A stretch of 64,000 bases of DNA. Source: Ruminococcus sp. AF31-8BH (GTDB lineage: Bacteria > Bacillota > Clostridia > Lachnospirales > Lachnospiraceae). Positions within the stretch are counted from its first letter, which is position 1; every line of letters starts with the position of its first letter. Position numbers and translations under genes: made by a program. Location: NCBI RefSeq assembly GCF_003460605.1, contig NZ_QTVN01000008.1, positions 1 to 64,000 on the forward strand, in the 5' to 3' direction. The notes under the pieces are model-generated. The model ran no database searches. It was not told the origin of the DNA and saw only the letters and a program-made list of their open reading frames with translations. Below are positions 50,515 to 59,797 of this stretch, in pieces.

Positions 50515-53373
50515 ATGAAAATCTGTGATATTAAAATTAATGGCATTACAAATCCAGTAGGATTCCATCTGGATCAGGTGAAGGTTTCATGGAAGGTACG
50601 GGAAAGTGAGTCCTGCCGGGCTGAGAATATTAGGATTGAAGTGAGTAAAAAGGCGGATTTTTCAGATTGTATCTGGAAAAAGGATGGGGCAGAACTGAAA
50701 AGTATTGGACAGGAAATTGGGGTGCGTGTAGAGCCTTGTACACGCTACTACTGCCGGGTTACAGTGACTGGAGATAAGGGGGACCAGGCGTCTGGCATAG
50801 CTTTCTTCGAAAGAGGAAAGGGCAGGAAGCCATGGAACGGAAAGTTTATCAGTACGGCGAAAGAGGATAAGTTTCTTCCGGTGTTTGAGAAGAAATTTGA
50901 AATTAAGAGTAGTTCGGTAACAGAAAAGAATGAAAATGGCTTTGTGCCAGGGATTGCACAGGCGAGATTGTATATAACAGGTCTTGGTTTATACGAAGCA
51001 TATATTAACGGAAAAAAAGCTGGTGATGATATTCTTGCGCCATTCTGCAACGATTATCGTGAGAAGATACAATATCAGACCTATGATGTGGCGGACTGCT
51101 TATGCTCTGGTCAGGATAATTCCATTTCCATCTACTGCGGCAATGGCTGGTACAAGGGCAGACTGGGTTACGATGGTGCATCCCAGTGCTATGGTACAAG
51201 ATTTGCTGCAATTGCGGAGCTTCATATCTGGTATGAAGACGGAAGAGAAGATGTAATTGCAACAGACGAGACATGGAAATATCGCGGCAGTGATATTGAG
51301 ATGAGTGATATTTATGACGGGGAAGTATTAAACCGTCAGTTGTGGAAGAATACGGAGAATCCATGGAAGCAGGCTGAATTAATTGAGCGGGATGAGGGAA
51401 CTCTGATGGGAAATATTTCCCTAATTCCTTCCCACCTCACAGAACGTTACAGTCTTCCGGTTATTGTAAAGGAAAAACTTGCAGTTCAGGAAGTAATTCA
51501 TACGCCTGCAGGAGAGACTGTTCTGGATATGGGACAGAACATGGTGGGATTTATGGAGTTTGAGTCTGCGCTTCCACAAGGCACAAAGGTTACTTTAGAT
51601 TTTGGAGAAGTACTGCAGAATGGAAATTTCTATAACGATAATTACAGAACTGCAAAAGCAAGATTCGAATACATTTCAGATGGCAGAAAAGAAACGGTTC
51701 GCCTGCATTTTACTTTTTTGGGATTCCGTTATGTCCGTGTAAATGGGTGGCCAGGAGAGGTAGAACCATCAGCTTTCCGAGGCTGTGTTGTGTATTCTGA
51801 TCTTGAAACAACCACATATTTTAATTCCTCATCTGCTCAGTTAAACCGCCTTGCGAAAAACTGTATGTGGGGACAAAAGTCCAATTTCCTGGATATGCCT
51901 ACAGATTGTCCTCAGCGGGATGAAAGACTGGGATGGACTGGGGATGCGCAGGTTTTTGCGCCAACTGCCTGTTATAACATGGATACCAGGGCTTTTTATC
52001 ATAAGTTTTTAAAGGATTTGCACATTGAGCAGAGAAAACAAAACGGAGCAATTCCAAATTTTATTCCAAATTTAGGCGGCCTTCCGGGCGGTTCCAGTGT
52101 GTGGGGAGATGTGGCAGCTTTTATGCCTATGGTTTTGTATCAGCATTATGGCGATAAGGATGAGCTGAGACGAAATTATTCTATGATGAAAGAATGGGTA
52201 GACTGGATTATCCGAAGCGAGGAGCAAAATGGAAATCACAACCTGTGGGACTTCGGTTTTCATTTTGGAGATTGGCTGGCACAGGATGGAATTAGTCCGC
52301 AGAGCATGAAGGGTGGCACGGATGATACCCTGGTTGCTTCTCTGTACTATTATGCTTCAACCGGAAAAGTGGCAAAGGCGGCTGAAATTCTGGGGTACAA
52401 GATGGAGGCAGAATATTATTACGAGAAAGCAGAGAAAATCCAGGGAGCAATTCTGGATGAGTTTTTTGCAGTAAATGGAAGACTTGCCGTGGATACGCAG
52501 ACAGCATATCTCATGTGTCTGAATTTTGGCGTGTATCGTGATAAAAATAAACTGATTGCTGGACTAAAAGAAAGATTAAGAAAAGATTGTTATAAGATTA
52601 AAGGCGGATTTGTAGGCGCGACAATGCTTTGTCAGGTGCTGGCACAGAATGGACTTGAGGATGTGGCGAGCTACATTCTTTTCCAGGAAGGCTTCCCGGG
52701 ATGGATGCACTGCGTAAATCTGGGAGCAACTACGATCTGGGAACGCTGGAATTCTATTTTGGATGACGGAACTATCAGTGGAACAGAAATGAATTCCCTG
52801 AATCATTATTCTTATGGTTCTGTTATGGAGTATGTGTACCGCTATATGGCTGGAATTCAGGAAACACAGGCTGGATTTGGAGCAGTTCATTTTGCGCCGC
52901 AGCTGAACAATAAACTGAGATTTGTGGAATACAGGTACGATTCCGTAAGTGGAAAATATACCTCTGCATGGTCGGTAAATGAGGACGGTTCGGTAACCGT
53001 TCGTTTTGAGGTACCCTTTGGCTGCCATGCAACTGCAGTACTGCCGTCAGTGGCGGAAACAGAAAAGAAAAATCTGCAGGAGGAGATAAAGCTGGAGCCT
53101 GGTGTTCATGAGTTCCGATACAGAACGAAGCGCGATTACAGAAAAGCGTACACCATGGATTCCCGTCTGGAGGAAATGCAGAATGATCCCCGGGCACTGG
53201 AAATTCTGGAAAGAAAAATGCCATTAGCATTGGCAAAAATACAGGGAAAAGATGCGGAGGACCTGAACCTGAGTTTGAACGAACTGCAATATATGTTTTT
53301 TCTGGGCTTTCATCCGGATATGGTACAGAGCGCTGCAGAGGAACTTTTACAGTTAGATGTAATTTATAAATAG
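50515..53373 (+). CDS. Alpha-L-rhamnosidase (GH78)
   Basis: The 952-residue enzyme follows GH78 architecture: N-terminal Fn3-like and Bac_rhamnosid_N domains (RLYITGLGLYEAYINGKKAGDD), a middle beta domain (DMGQNMVGF), and the (alpha/alpha)6 barrel with the acidic signature DCPQRDERLGWTGDAQ (about 463-478). The C-terminal domain includes HYSYGSVMEYVYRYMAG. It releases terminal alpha-L-rhamnose, here in the cytoplasm (no signal peptide) from imported oligosaccharides. ATG 50515 follows AGAGGAAAC. About 80 extra residues at the C-terminus (from about 870) look helical and are not part of the usual fold. Confidence 0.9.
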   Translation: MKICDIKINGITNPVGFHLDQVKVSWKVRESESCRAENIRIEVSKKADFSDCIWKKDGAELKSIGQEIGVRVEPCTRYYCRVTVTGDKGDQASGIAFFERGKGRKPWNGKFISTAKEDKFLPVFEKKFEIKSSSVTEKNENGFVPGIAQARLYITGLGLYEAYINGKKAGDDILAPFCNDYREKIQYQTYDVADCLCSGQDNSISIYCGNGWYKGRLGYDGASQCYGTRFAAIAELHIWYEDGREDVIATDETWKYRGSDIEMSDIYDGEVLNRQLWKNTENPWKQAELIERDEGTLMGNISLIPSHLTERYSLPVIVKEKLAVQEVIHTPAGETVLDMGQNMVGFMEFESALPQGTKVTLDFGEVLQNGNFYNDNYRTAKARFEYISDGRKETVRLHFTFLGFRYVRVNGWPGEVEPSAFRGCVVYSDLETTTYFNSSSAQLNRLAKNCMWGQKSNFLDMPTDCPQRDERLGWTGDAQVFAPTACYNMDTRAFYHKFLKDLHIEQRKQNGAIPNFIPNLGGLPGGSSVWGDVAAFMPMVLYQHYGDKDELRRNYSMMKEWVDWIIRSEEQNGNHNLWDFGFHFGDWLAQDGISPQSMKGGTDDTLVASLYYYASTGKVAKAAEILGYKMEAEYYYEKAEKIQGAILDEFFAVNGRLAVDTQTAYLMCLNFGVYRDKNKLIAGLKERLRKDCYKIKGGFVGATMLCQVLAQNGLEDVASYILFQEGFPGWMHCVNLGATTIWERWNSILDDGTISGTEMNSLNHYSYGSVMEYVYRYMAGIQETQAGFGAVHFAPQLNNKLRFVEYRYDSVSGKYTSAWSVNEDGSVTVRFEVPFGCHATAVLPSVAETEKKNLQEEIKLEPGVHEFRYRTKRDYRKAYTMDSRLEEMQNDPRALEILERKMPLALAKIQGKDAEDLNLSLNELQYMFFLGFHPDMVQSAAEELLQLDVIYK

Positions 53374-53382
53374 GAGTATATT

Positions 53383-54018
53383 ATGAAAGCATTTATTTTT
53401 GATTTGGATGGTGTTATTGTATTTACAGATAAGTTTCATTACCTGGCATGGAAAAAAATGGCAGATGAGATGGGGATTTATTTTGACGAGACGATTAATA
53501 ACCGTCTCCGCGGTGTAAGCCGTGCAGAAAGCCTGGAAATTATTTTGGAGAGATATGAGGGACCAGCTCTTTCTCAGGAGAAAAAAGCAGAATTAATGGA
53601 AGGCAAAAACAATACTTACAAGGAACTTCTAGGTGGTATGACACCTGATGATGTGACAGATGAAGTAAGAAATACACTCGCTGAGCTGCATAACAGGGGC
53701 TATAAACTGGCACTTGGCTCTTCCAGTAAAAATGCGAAATTTATTCTGGAAAAGGTAGAGCTGCTGGGTGCATTTGATGCAATTTCTGATGGAACGAATA
53801 TTACGAAGTCTAAGCCGGACCCGGAAGTATTTCTGAAAGCGGCAGAGTTTCTTGGCGAAAAGCCAGAGGAATGCTATGTTGTGGAAGATGCTTATGCAGG
53901 AATTGACGCGGCAAAAAGTGCAGGCATGCAGGCTGTGGGAATTGGAGATGCAGCTGGATATGGAGCTACGGATAAGAAAATCAAGAGCTTTGGAGAACTT
54001 TTGACATTGGAGGAATAA
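53383..54018 (+). CDS. pgmB: Beta-phosphoglucomutase
   Basis: The 211-residue HAD enzyme has the nucleophile motif FDLDGVI (D7, D9), a cap domain with LRGVSRAESLEIIL typical of beta-PGM, SSSKNAKFIL and the KPDPEVFLKAA motif, plus VVEDAYAGIDAAKSAGM. It converts beta-glucose-1-phosphate to glucose-6-phosphate. These genes usually accompany phosphorylases, which suggests that the adjacent glycan enzymes produce a beta-hexose-1-phosphate. It lies 9 bp after GH78; the ribosome site is a weak AGGAG at 53373. Confidence 0.92.
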   Translation: MKAFIFDLDGVIVFTDKFHYLAWKKMADEMGIYFDETINNRLRGVSRAESLEIILERYEGPALSQEKKAELMEGKNNTYKELLGGMTPDDVTDEVRNTLAELHNRGYKLALGSSSKNAKFILEKVELLGAFDAISDGTNITKSKPDPEVFLKAAEFLGEKPEECYVVEDAYAGIDAAKSAGMQAVGIGDAAGYGATDKKIKSFGELLTLEE

Positions 54019-54084
54019 ATGTCCGGTAAATTGCAGTTCTGAAAATAAAAAATTCCAGAGTACGGGCAACATTGGAGGAGTAGA

Positions 54085-55647
54085 ATGGAAAGTGTAAAGA
54101 AATGGGATATATTTGAATTGACTTTTTGTGTAGAAAATATGTCAGAGCCTGTTCAGGCAGGAGCTTTGAAAGCGGCTTTCCACGGGGAAAAGGAAACTGT
54201 GGAAGTGGAAAGCTTTTATGATGGCGGCAACGTTTACAAGGTTCGTTTTATGCCGTCTTACGAAGGCCATTATACTTATAAAGTTGAAACTGGAAATTAT
54301 CAGCTGAATAAGAAATCTGACAAATATGAGGGTGAATTTGAGGTAATTGCCGCAGACGGTGGAAATCATGGCCCTGTGCAGGTTAAAAACAGTAGATATC
54401 TGGCATATGCAGATGGCACTATTTATCACAGTGTTGGAACTACCTGTTACGCCTGGCTTTATCAGACAGAGGAACTGCAGCGTCAGACATTGGAAACTTT
54501 GAAGAACAGCTGTTTCAATAAAATACGTTTCTGCATATTTCCCAAATATTATGAGTTCAACGAGAATGAACCACAGTATTATCCTTTTGAAAGAGGAATA
54601 AGCAGAGGGCAGGATGAAGAAAAGGCTGCAGGGAAAATTCCAATTACTTTTCCGCAAACAAAAGAAGCGAAGGATATCAGAGACTTTAATTTTTATAAAC
54701 CAAATTCTGCATATTTTAAAAAAGTGGACGACCAAATTGCTCAGCTCAGAGACCTTGGGATTGAAGCGGATATTATTCTTTTTCACCCTTATGACAAATG
54801 GGGATTTTCTACTATGGAGAAGGCTTGTAATGAGCAATATCTGCAATATATGGTGGCGAGATACAGTGCATATCACAACGTGTGGTGGTCTATGGCAAAT
54901 GAATATGATCTGATGCCATTTACGAAAGAGGAATGGAATTATTATGGCAGACTGGTTCGCCAGAATGATGCATACGGACATTTATGTTCTATTCATAACT
55001 GTATGGGATTTTTTGACTATACAGAAGACTGGATTACTCATTGCAGTATGCAGAAAAATACAACTTACGAACATGTAGAAAAAACTGAACAGCATCTGGA
55101 AAAGTATAAAAAGCCAGTAGTATGGGATGAAATTGGCTATGAAGGAAATGTTGACCGTGGTTGGGGGAATATTTCCGGGCAGGAGCTGGTTAGGCGGTTC
55201 TGGGAGAGCGTATTGCGAGGCGGATGTGCCGGACATGGAGAGACATATATTCATCCAGAGGACATTCTCTGGTGGGCTAAGGGTGGAGTGCTTCATGGCG
55301 ACAGCGAACCACGGCTTAAATTCCTGAAAAAAATCTGGGATGAAACACCGGGGGGATGCTTGAAGGCAATCAATGAGGAACCCTTTGACGAAGTAATCAG
55401 TATTCCGGTAGAGGAAAATAAAATCTGCAACTGGATGCAAACCACATGGTGCAGCTATGAACTTCATTATTTCGGAATCGGAAGACCTGCATACAGAATA
55501 CTGGAACTGCCGGAGGATGCCTCTTATCAGGTTGAGGTTATTGATACCTGGAACATGACGATTACCGATACTGGTGTGCATAGTGGCTTTACGAAAGTCG
55601 AGCTTCCAGGACAAGAGTGGATGGCGATTAGGATTATAAAGAAATAG
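54085..55647 (+). CDS. DUF5060 / DUF4038-type (GH140 apiosidase-like) glycosidase with DUF5605 tail
   Basis: The 520-residue protein has an N-terminal DUF5060 beta domain (KWDIFELTFCVENMSEPVQA), a TIM barrel (about 110-420: VGTTCYAWLYQT, LKNSCFNKIRFCIFPKYYEF, HPYDKWGFSTM, WWSMANEYDL, VWDEIGYEG) and a C-terminal beta domain (DUF5605-like). Probable acid/base is E in MANEYD and nucleophile in WDEIGYEG. Relatives act on apiose, rhamnose or related side chains. No signal peptide. Last gene of the operon, with GGAGGAG before the ATG and a terminator after the stop. Confidence 0.82.
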   Translation: MESVKKWDIFELTFCVENMSEPVQAGALKAAFHGEKETVEVESFYDGGNVYKVRFMPSYEGHYTYKVETGNYQLNKKSDKYEGEFEVIAADGGNHGPVQVKNSRYLAYADGTIYHSVGTTCYAWLYQTEELQRQTLETLKNSCFNKIRFCIFPKYYEFNENEPQYYPFERGISRGQDEEKAAGKIPITFPQTKEAKDIRDFNFYKPNSAYFKKVDDQIAQLRDLGIEADIILFHPYDKWGFSTMEKACNEQYLQYMVARYSAYHNVWWSMANEYDLMPFTKEEWNYYGRLVRQNDAYGHLCSIHNCMGFFDYTEDWITHCSMQKNTTYEHVEKTEQHLEKYKKPVVWDEIGYEGNVDRGWGNISGQELVRRFWESVLRGGCAGHGETYIHPEDILWWAKGGVLHGDSEPRLKFLKKIWDETPGGCLKAINEEPFDEVISIPVEENKICNWMQTTWCSYELHYFGIGRPAYRILELPEDASYQVEVIDTWNMTITDTGVHSGFTKVELPGQEWMAIRIIKK

Positions 55648-55674
55648 ATTGGAAAAAATAATACTAACAGAATC

Positions 55675-55722
55675 AAAAAATGGCGGAGCATAAAGCGATA
55701 TGCTGCCGCCATTTTTTTCCTT
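55675..55722. terminator. Bidirectional terminator at the end of the glycan operon
   Basis: AAAAAATGGCGG-AGCATA pairs with TATGCT-CCGCCATTTTTTT. The A-run at the left makes it work for the minus-strand genes as well. Confidence 0.9.
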
Positions 55723-56581
55723 ATACAGGTGTATTTTTTTCTTCATCCACGCCATCCAGCGTCAGCATGACCCGGCAGATAAAGGACTCTTTTGTGGCGG
55801 AAAAGTCCGCTGCGCCGTTGTATTTCTCGGCAATCTGGCGGATGAGACGGATGCCGTAGCCGTGGTAGCTGGGGTTGCTTTTGGTGGTTTTCAGGTCTGG
55901 ATTATTTTCCAGTACATTGCCGGAAGTTACAAGCTGTTCCGCTGTGGGAATATCCTCAAGCATATCCTGCAATTCTTGGTCCAGTGTCTGGTAATCCTGC
56001 TTCTTCAAAAGTGTTTTCATAAGGAGCAGTTTTCCCTGGTATTCATGCCGGAAAAGACGGATCTGCTGGGATTTTTCTTCAAGTTCAAAAATATAATTGC
56101 GATAGCTGTTTTCGATTTCCTGCTGAAATAAAAGTCGCTGATTTTCTGCCTGATGCCGGGAAGATTCTCCGATGAGAAGGAAGATTAGAAGGGAGATAAT
56201 TACCAGCAAAGTGTAGGTGATATTCAGGATAAACATAGAATTCATAATAGCACCAAGGTAGATATCCGCAATGTTTAATCCAAGGGCGCAGACCGTAATC
56301 AGACACAGAAAAAAGGGGTCTGTAATCTTTATAAGTAATCGCCCAAGCTTGATAAGAATCCAGGTCAGCAGTACGGACAAAACCAAAATACACAGGGCAC
56401 GAATCACATAAATCATATTCCAGCCAGGAAGCAAGTCTGCTGGCCACAGATAACTAATGGTATAGGAAAGCGGGTGAAGCTGACCGCTTACCGGGATATA
56501 AAAAAGAGCCAGAATTACCAGATGGCTTAAGGTTGCTTTTGTCAGAAGACAGCCCATAAAAACTGCAAAAATAAGAAGCAT
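55721..56581 (-). pseudogene. AgrC-type sensor kinase lacking the ATP-binding N-box
   Basis: The 286-codon frame keeps several membrane helices, the coiled linker and the H-box RLFRHEYQGKLLLMKTLL. After VTSGNVL it goes straight to ENNPDLKTTKSN and the G-box HGYGIRLIRQIAEKYNG. The N-box (normally N-x-x-D-N-A) and the strand before it are missing, about 70 residues, so it cannot bind ATP normally. It follows the regulator remnant with a 1-bp overlap. Frame is open, so a truncated protein may be made. Confidence 0.8.
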
Positions 56582-57318
56582 TAACGGGCGGATATTGGGT
56601 GTACCTTCCTGTAAGGGAAAAACATCGTCTGGTCTTCGTATGGATCCACACGGTGCTTGCTCACCGGAATGTGGTCCCCGTTGTCCAACTGGATGTCTTG
56701 TCGGTTGATGGTAAAAATGTAGCGGTAATTTACCAGAAAACCTTTATGCACCCTAAGAAAACCATAGGGCAAAAGCTCCTTTTCCAAGGAAGAAAGCGTA
56801 TAGGGAATGGAAATATTCTGTACCGGATTTGCGTAATGAATGTGCAGGATTTTGTTCTGACATTCCACATAACAAATGCTAAGCGGGTGGAGCGTGTAAA
56901 TGGAATGTGCGCAATTCAGGGTAATCGTTTCCAGCAGATGGATGCGCATATCTGCCAGCAGTGCAGTGATAACTTCCGGTAATTCCGATTCACAGAAACG
57001 CTTGCGGATAAACCAAAAAGGATTTACCTTGAAGGTCTGGTATACAAGGCTTTCCACAGTGGAGACAAAAATAAGATAAGGCTTAATCTCGTATGCTTTT
57101 AAGGAAACAGCCAGATCAATTCCATTGGTTTCGGGCATATCAATATCCAGAAAAAGAATATCACAGGGCTGCTTTTTCTGAAAGGCATCTGTGAGTGCGG
57201 ATGCAGATAAAAAGGTATGGATGTCTGTATCAATCTGATGTTTATGTAGTTCTTATTTAACCAGTTCTGCAAATTTGTCTGCAAATATCCGGTCGTCATC
57301 ACAGATAAAAATATGCAT
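56581..57318 (-). pseudogene. AgrA/LytTR response regulator with a premature stop
   Basis: From ATG 57318 the frame begins MHIFICDDDRIFADKFAELV, then codon 22 is TAA (57253-57255), after which the same frame continues through DILFLDIDMPETNGIDL, the LytTR domain (VECQNKILHIHYANPV, RVHKGFLVNYRYI) to the stop at 56581. So a point nonsense mutation separates the first receiver strand from the rest. Re-initiation at ATG 57138 would give a protein without the acidic pocket. The ribosome site AAGGAA remains before 57318. Confidence 0.82.
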
Positions 57319-57516
57319 GGATAAAATTCCTTCTTTCTGTTCGTAAATGCTGCATGCTGGGAATGCGTAAATGGATAACGATATTGTATAAAATTACTTA
57401 TAAAAAGTCAAACGTATAAGATTACTTGTGCGTTTCCAGTTGCGCCTGAAAAAGACCAGTTGCGAAAATGGGTAGATTTCACAAAAAATATGTGATAATG
57501 TTCGTATTACCATAAA

Positions 57517-58170
57517 AAATAACCATAGAACAAAACCAAATGGAAAAAGCCTTAAGGGGGAGGCTGTTCTTAGTGAAGAAGCTTCTGCAGATGTGGAAAA
57601 GACACTGGATACTCTGGATCTTACAGATGCTTCCTGGAATCTGCTCATTCACAGCTATGGACCTGGAGAGGATGAAAATGATCCAAGTGTAAGCAAGATC
57701 ACAGACGTTGATTTTGGCGAGCAGAAGCTTGGTAAGTGGAAAGATATTGCAGCTACAGAAGACCAGCTGAATGAGCTGGGCGTAACCGATATGCTTTATG
57801 TTTCCGGTGTTGGTGAGTATACGACAACCTTTACTTTACCAGAGGATTGGAGCGATACAACCGGAGCATACCTGGATGTAACTTATGGAAAGGATCAGAT
57901 CGGTGAGATCACAATTAATGGAACTGCTCTGGATGCAAATAATGCAAGTGACAGAGTGGATCTTGGCGGATATCTTGTTTCTGGAGAAAACACACTGACC
58001 ATTAAGCTTTCCACAACATTATATGCAAGAATGTACGCAGCAAACAGCGGTTATGAAGGACGCGATTTTGGTATGGTACCGGATTTATGCAGCCAGAGGA
58101 TCCAGAGGCATTCTATGATGGTTTATTAAGCGTTACTTTGACACCTTATACACAGGTTACGATTCAGTAA
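57517..58170 (+). pseudogene. C-terminal remnant of a large glycoside hydrolase
   Basis: From about 57560 (GEAVLSEEASADVEKTLDTL) the frame reads a beta-sandwich: LLIHSYGPGEDEND, VGEYTTTFTLPEDW, YLDVTYGKDQIGEITING, TLTIKLSTTLYARMY. At about 58075 the frame shifts, and the end continues as GFMQPEDPEAFYDGLL...TPYTQVTIQ in another frame to 58170. It resembles C-terminal domains of GH2- or GH106-type enzymes. The catalytic part is lost; no start. Confidence 0.7.
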
Positions 58171-58208
58171 AAAATAATAAAAATTGCACGGAAAAGAAGC
58201 AATAAATA

Positions 58209-58258
58209 AAAGAAGCTTCCGGGATCAGGCATGAATCTCGGAGGCTTCTTTTATTTGT
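58209..58258 (+). terminator. Terminator after the hydrolase remnant
   Basis: AAGAAGCTTCCGGGAT pairs with ATCTCGGAGGCTTCTT, followed by TTATTT. Confidence 0.85.
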
Positions 58259-58394
58259 GGAAGAATATTTCTCATATTGTGGAAAAATCCTTTCCAAATA
58301 ATGTTGTGAATGGTATAACAAGAGTGGGAAAATTAAGAAAAAACGAAATGTTGGACTAAAATATAATTATATGGCTGATAAGAGGTAATCTACA

Positions 58395-59396
58395 ATGGTA
58401 AAGGTTGACTTAATTACAGGTTTTCTTGGCTCAGGGAAAACTACATTTATAAAGAAATATGCATCCTGGCTGATGAAGCAGGGGCAGAATATTGGGATTC
58501 TGGAAAATGATTTCGGGGCAGTGAATGTGGATATGATGCTGCTTCATGATCTGGAAGGCGAGAATTGCGAGCTGGAAATGGTTTCCGGCGGATGTGACAA
58601 GGACTGCCACAGAAGAAGGTTTAAGACCAAGCTGATCGCAATGGGAATGTGCGGTTATGACCGGGTGCTGATCGAGCCGTCTGGAATTTTTGATGTGGAT
58701 GAATTTTTTGATGCGCTTTATGAAGAACCGTTGGACAAATGGTATCAGATTGGAAATGTAATCACCATTCTTGACGCAAGGCTGGAGAAGAAGCTACAGC
58801 CACAGGCGGAATATCTGCTGGCATCTGAGGCAGCGGATGCCGGATGCATTGTTCTGAGTAAAAGCCAGGAGGCGTCCGCAGAGGAAATTACGGGAACGGT
58901 GGAGCATTTGAACCGGGCACTGGAGAGCGTGAAGTGCAAGCGGCGTTTTACAGAACAGGACGTGCTATGTAAAGATTGGGAGCAGTTTACGGATGAGGAT
59001 TTCCAGAGGATTTTTCACAGTGGGTATGTGATGGAGGACTTTGAGAAGCAGTGCTTTGATGAGAAAGAGGGATTCCAGTCACTGTATTTTATGGAACTGA
59101 AAATTTCGGAGGAGAAGCTGGAAAAGGCGGCCCATGAGATCCTGGAAGATTCGAAGTGCGGGGATGTTTTTCGAATTAAGGGATTCGTGAAGCTGGCTGA
59201 GCAGGTGGATACTAGCTGTGATGAGGAGGCAAAGACGCCAGCTGGCGTTCCTGACCATGGAGCCCAGTGGCTGGAGCTCAACGCCACCCGCAAGGAATTT
59301 TCCCTGAGGCCAATTTCTGTAGGCCAGGAAGTGGTGATTGTGATCGGGGAGAATATGAACGAAGAACGGATACGGGGGTATCTGGAAAGGGAATAA
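58395..59396 (+). CDS. COG0523-family (CobW/P47K) GTPase
   Basis: The 333-residue protein has G1 GFLGSGKTTFI (about 9-19), the ENDFGAVNVD motif and VLIEPSGIFD; a C-terminal CobW_C-like domain ends it. The usual metal-binding CxCC after the switch is changed to SGGCDKDCHR, so metal delivery may differ from zinc chaperones such as ZNG1. Family members load metals into enzymes using GTP. GAGG lies 12 bp upstream of the ATG. No partner enzyme is adjacent. Confidence 0.87.
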   Translation: MVKVDLITGFLGSGKTTFIKKYASWLMKQGQNIGILENDFGAVNVDMMLLHDLEGENCELEMVSGGCDKDCHRRRFKTKLIAMGMCGYDRVLIEPSGIFDVDEFFDALYEEPLDKWYQIGNVITILDARLEKKLQPQAEYLLASEAADAGCIVLSKSQEASAEEITGTVEHLNRALESVKCKRRFTEQDVLCKDWEQFTDEDFQRIFHSGYVMEDFEKQCFDEKEGFQSLYFMELKISEEKLEKAAHEILEDSKCGDVFRIKGFVKLAEQVDTSCDEEAKTPAGVPDHGAQWLELNATRKEFSLRPISVGQEVVIVIGENMNEERIRGYLERE

Positions 59397-59797
59397 TTAG
59401 AGATTTGCGGCAGCGCAGAAGTGTTTGCTCTGCGGCAATCTTCCCCAAAATGTTATATCGGTTAATAAATTTGCTTTCCGTATTTCTTTATATCTTCCAG
59501 TAAATATTCGTTTCTTATGCTATCAAAATCGACAATAATTCTTCCAATACTGCGCGGTATATTTTGTCTGACTTCAGTTGCCGTAGCCATAGAAAAATTT
59601 GGGTAGAATCCTTGCAGAATAATGATATCACCTTAAAAATGTTCTAATAATACATATTCTCGACCTTAAAAATGTTTTGCTACAACATAAACTCAGCCTT
59701 AAAAGTGTTGACTCAAGCATGAGATGGTAATAAAATGAAAAGAGCAGGATATAATATTCATATGGATATTTAACACAATCAATGGGGAGGGAAATAG
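59397..59797. repeat. Intergenic with MITE fragment and three 33-bp repeats
   Basis: A piece related to the MITE-like element lies at 59551-59590 (compare 12210-12247). Then CCTTAAAAATGTT-type cores begin at 59631, 59664 and 59697, exactly 33 bp apart (third core is CCTTAAAAGTGTT). Flanking bases within each 33-bp unit are less conserved. No gene is seen. Confidence 0.7.
59708..59736 (+). promoter_or_regulatory. Promoter of the DUF4143 ATPase gene
   Basis: TTGACT (59708-59713) and TAAAAT (59731-59736), spacing 17 bp. The -35 directly follows the third 13-bp repeat core, so the repeats are well placed as operators. Confidence 0.6.

Noticed and set aside
59631..59720. CRISPR array
   Set aside because: Only three 13-bp cores, spacing without unique spacers of constant flanks, no cas genes; better explained as operators.
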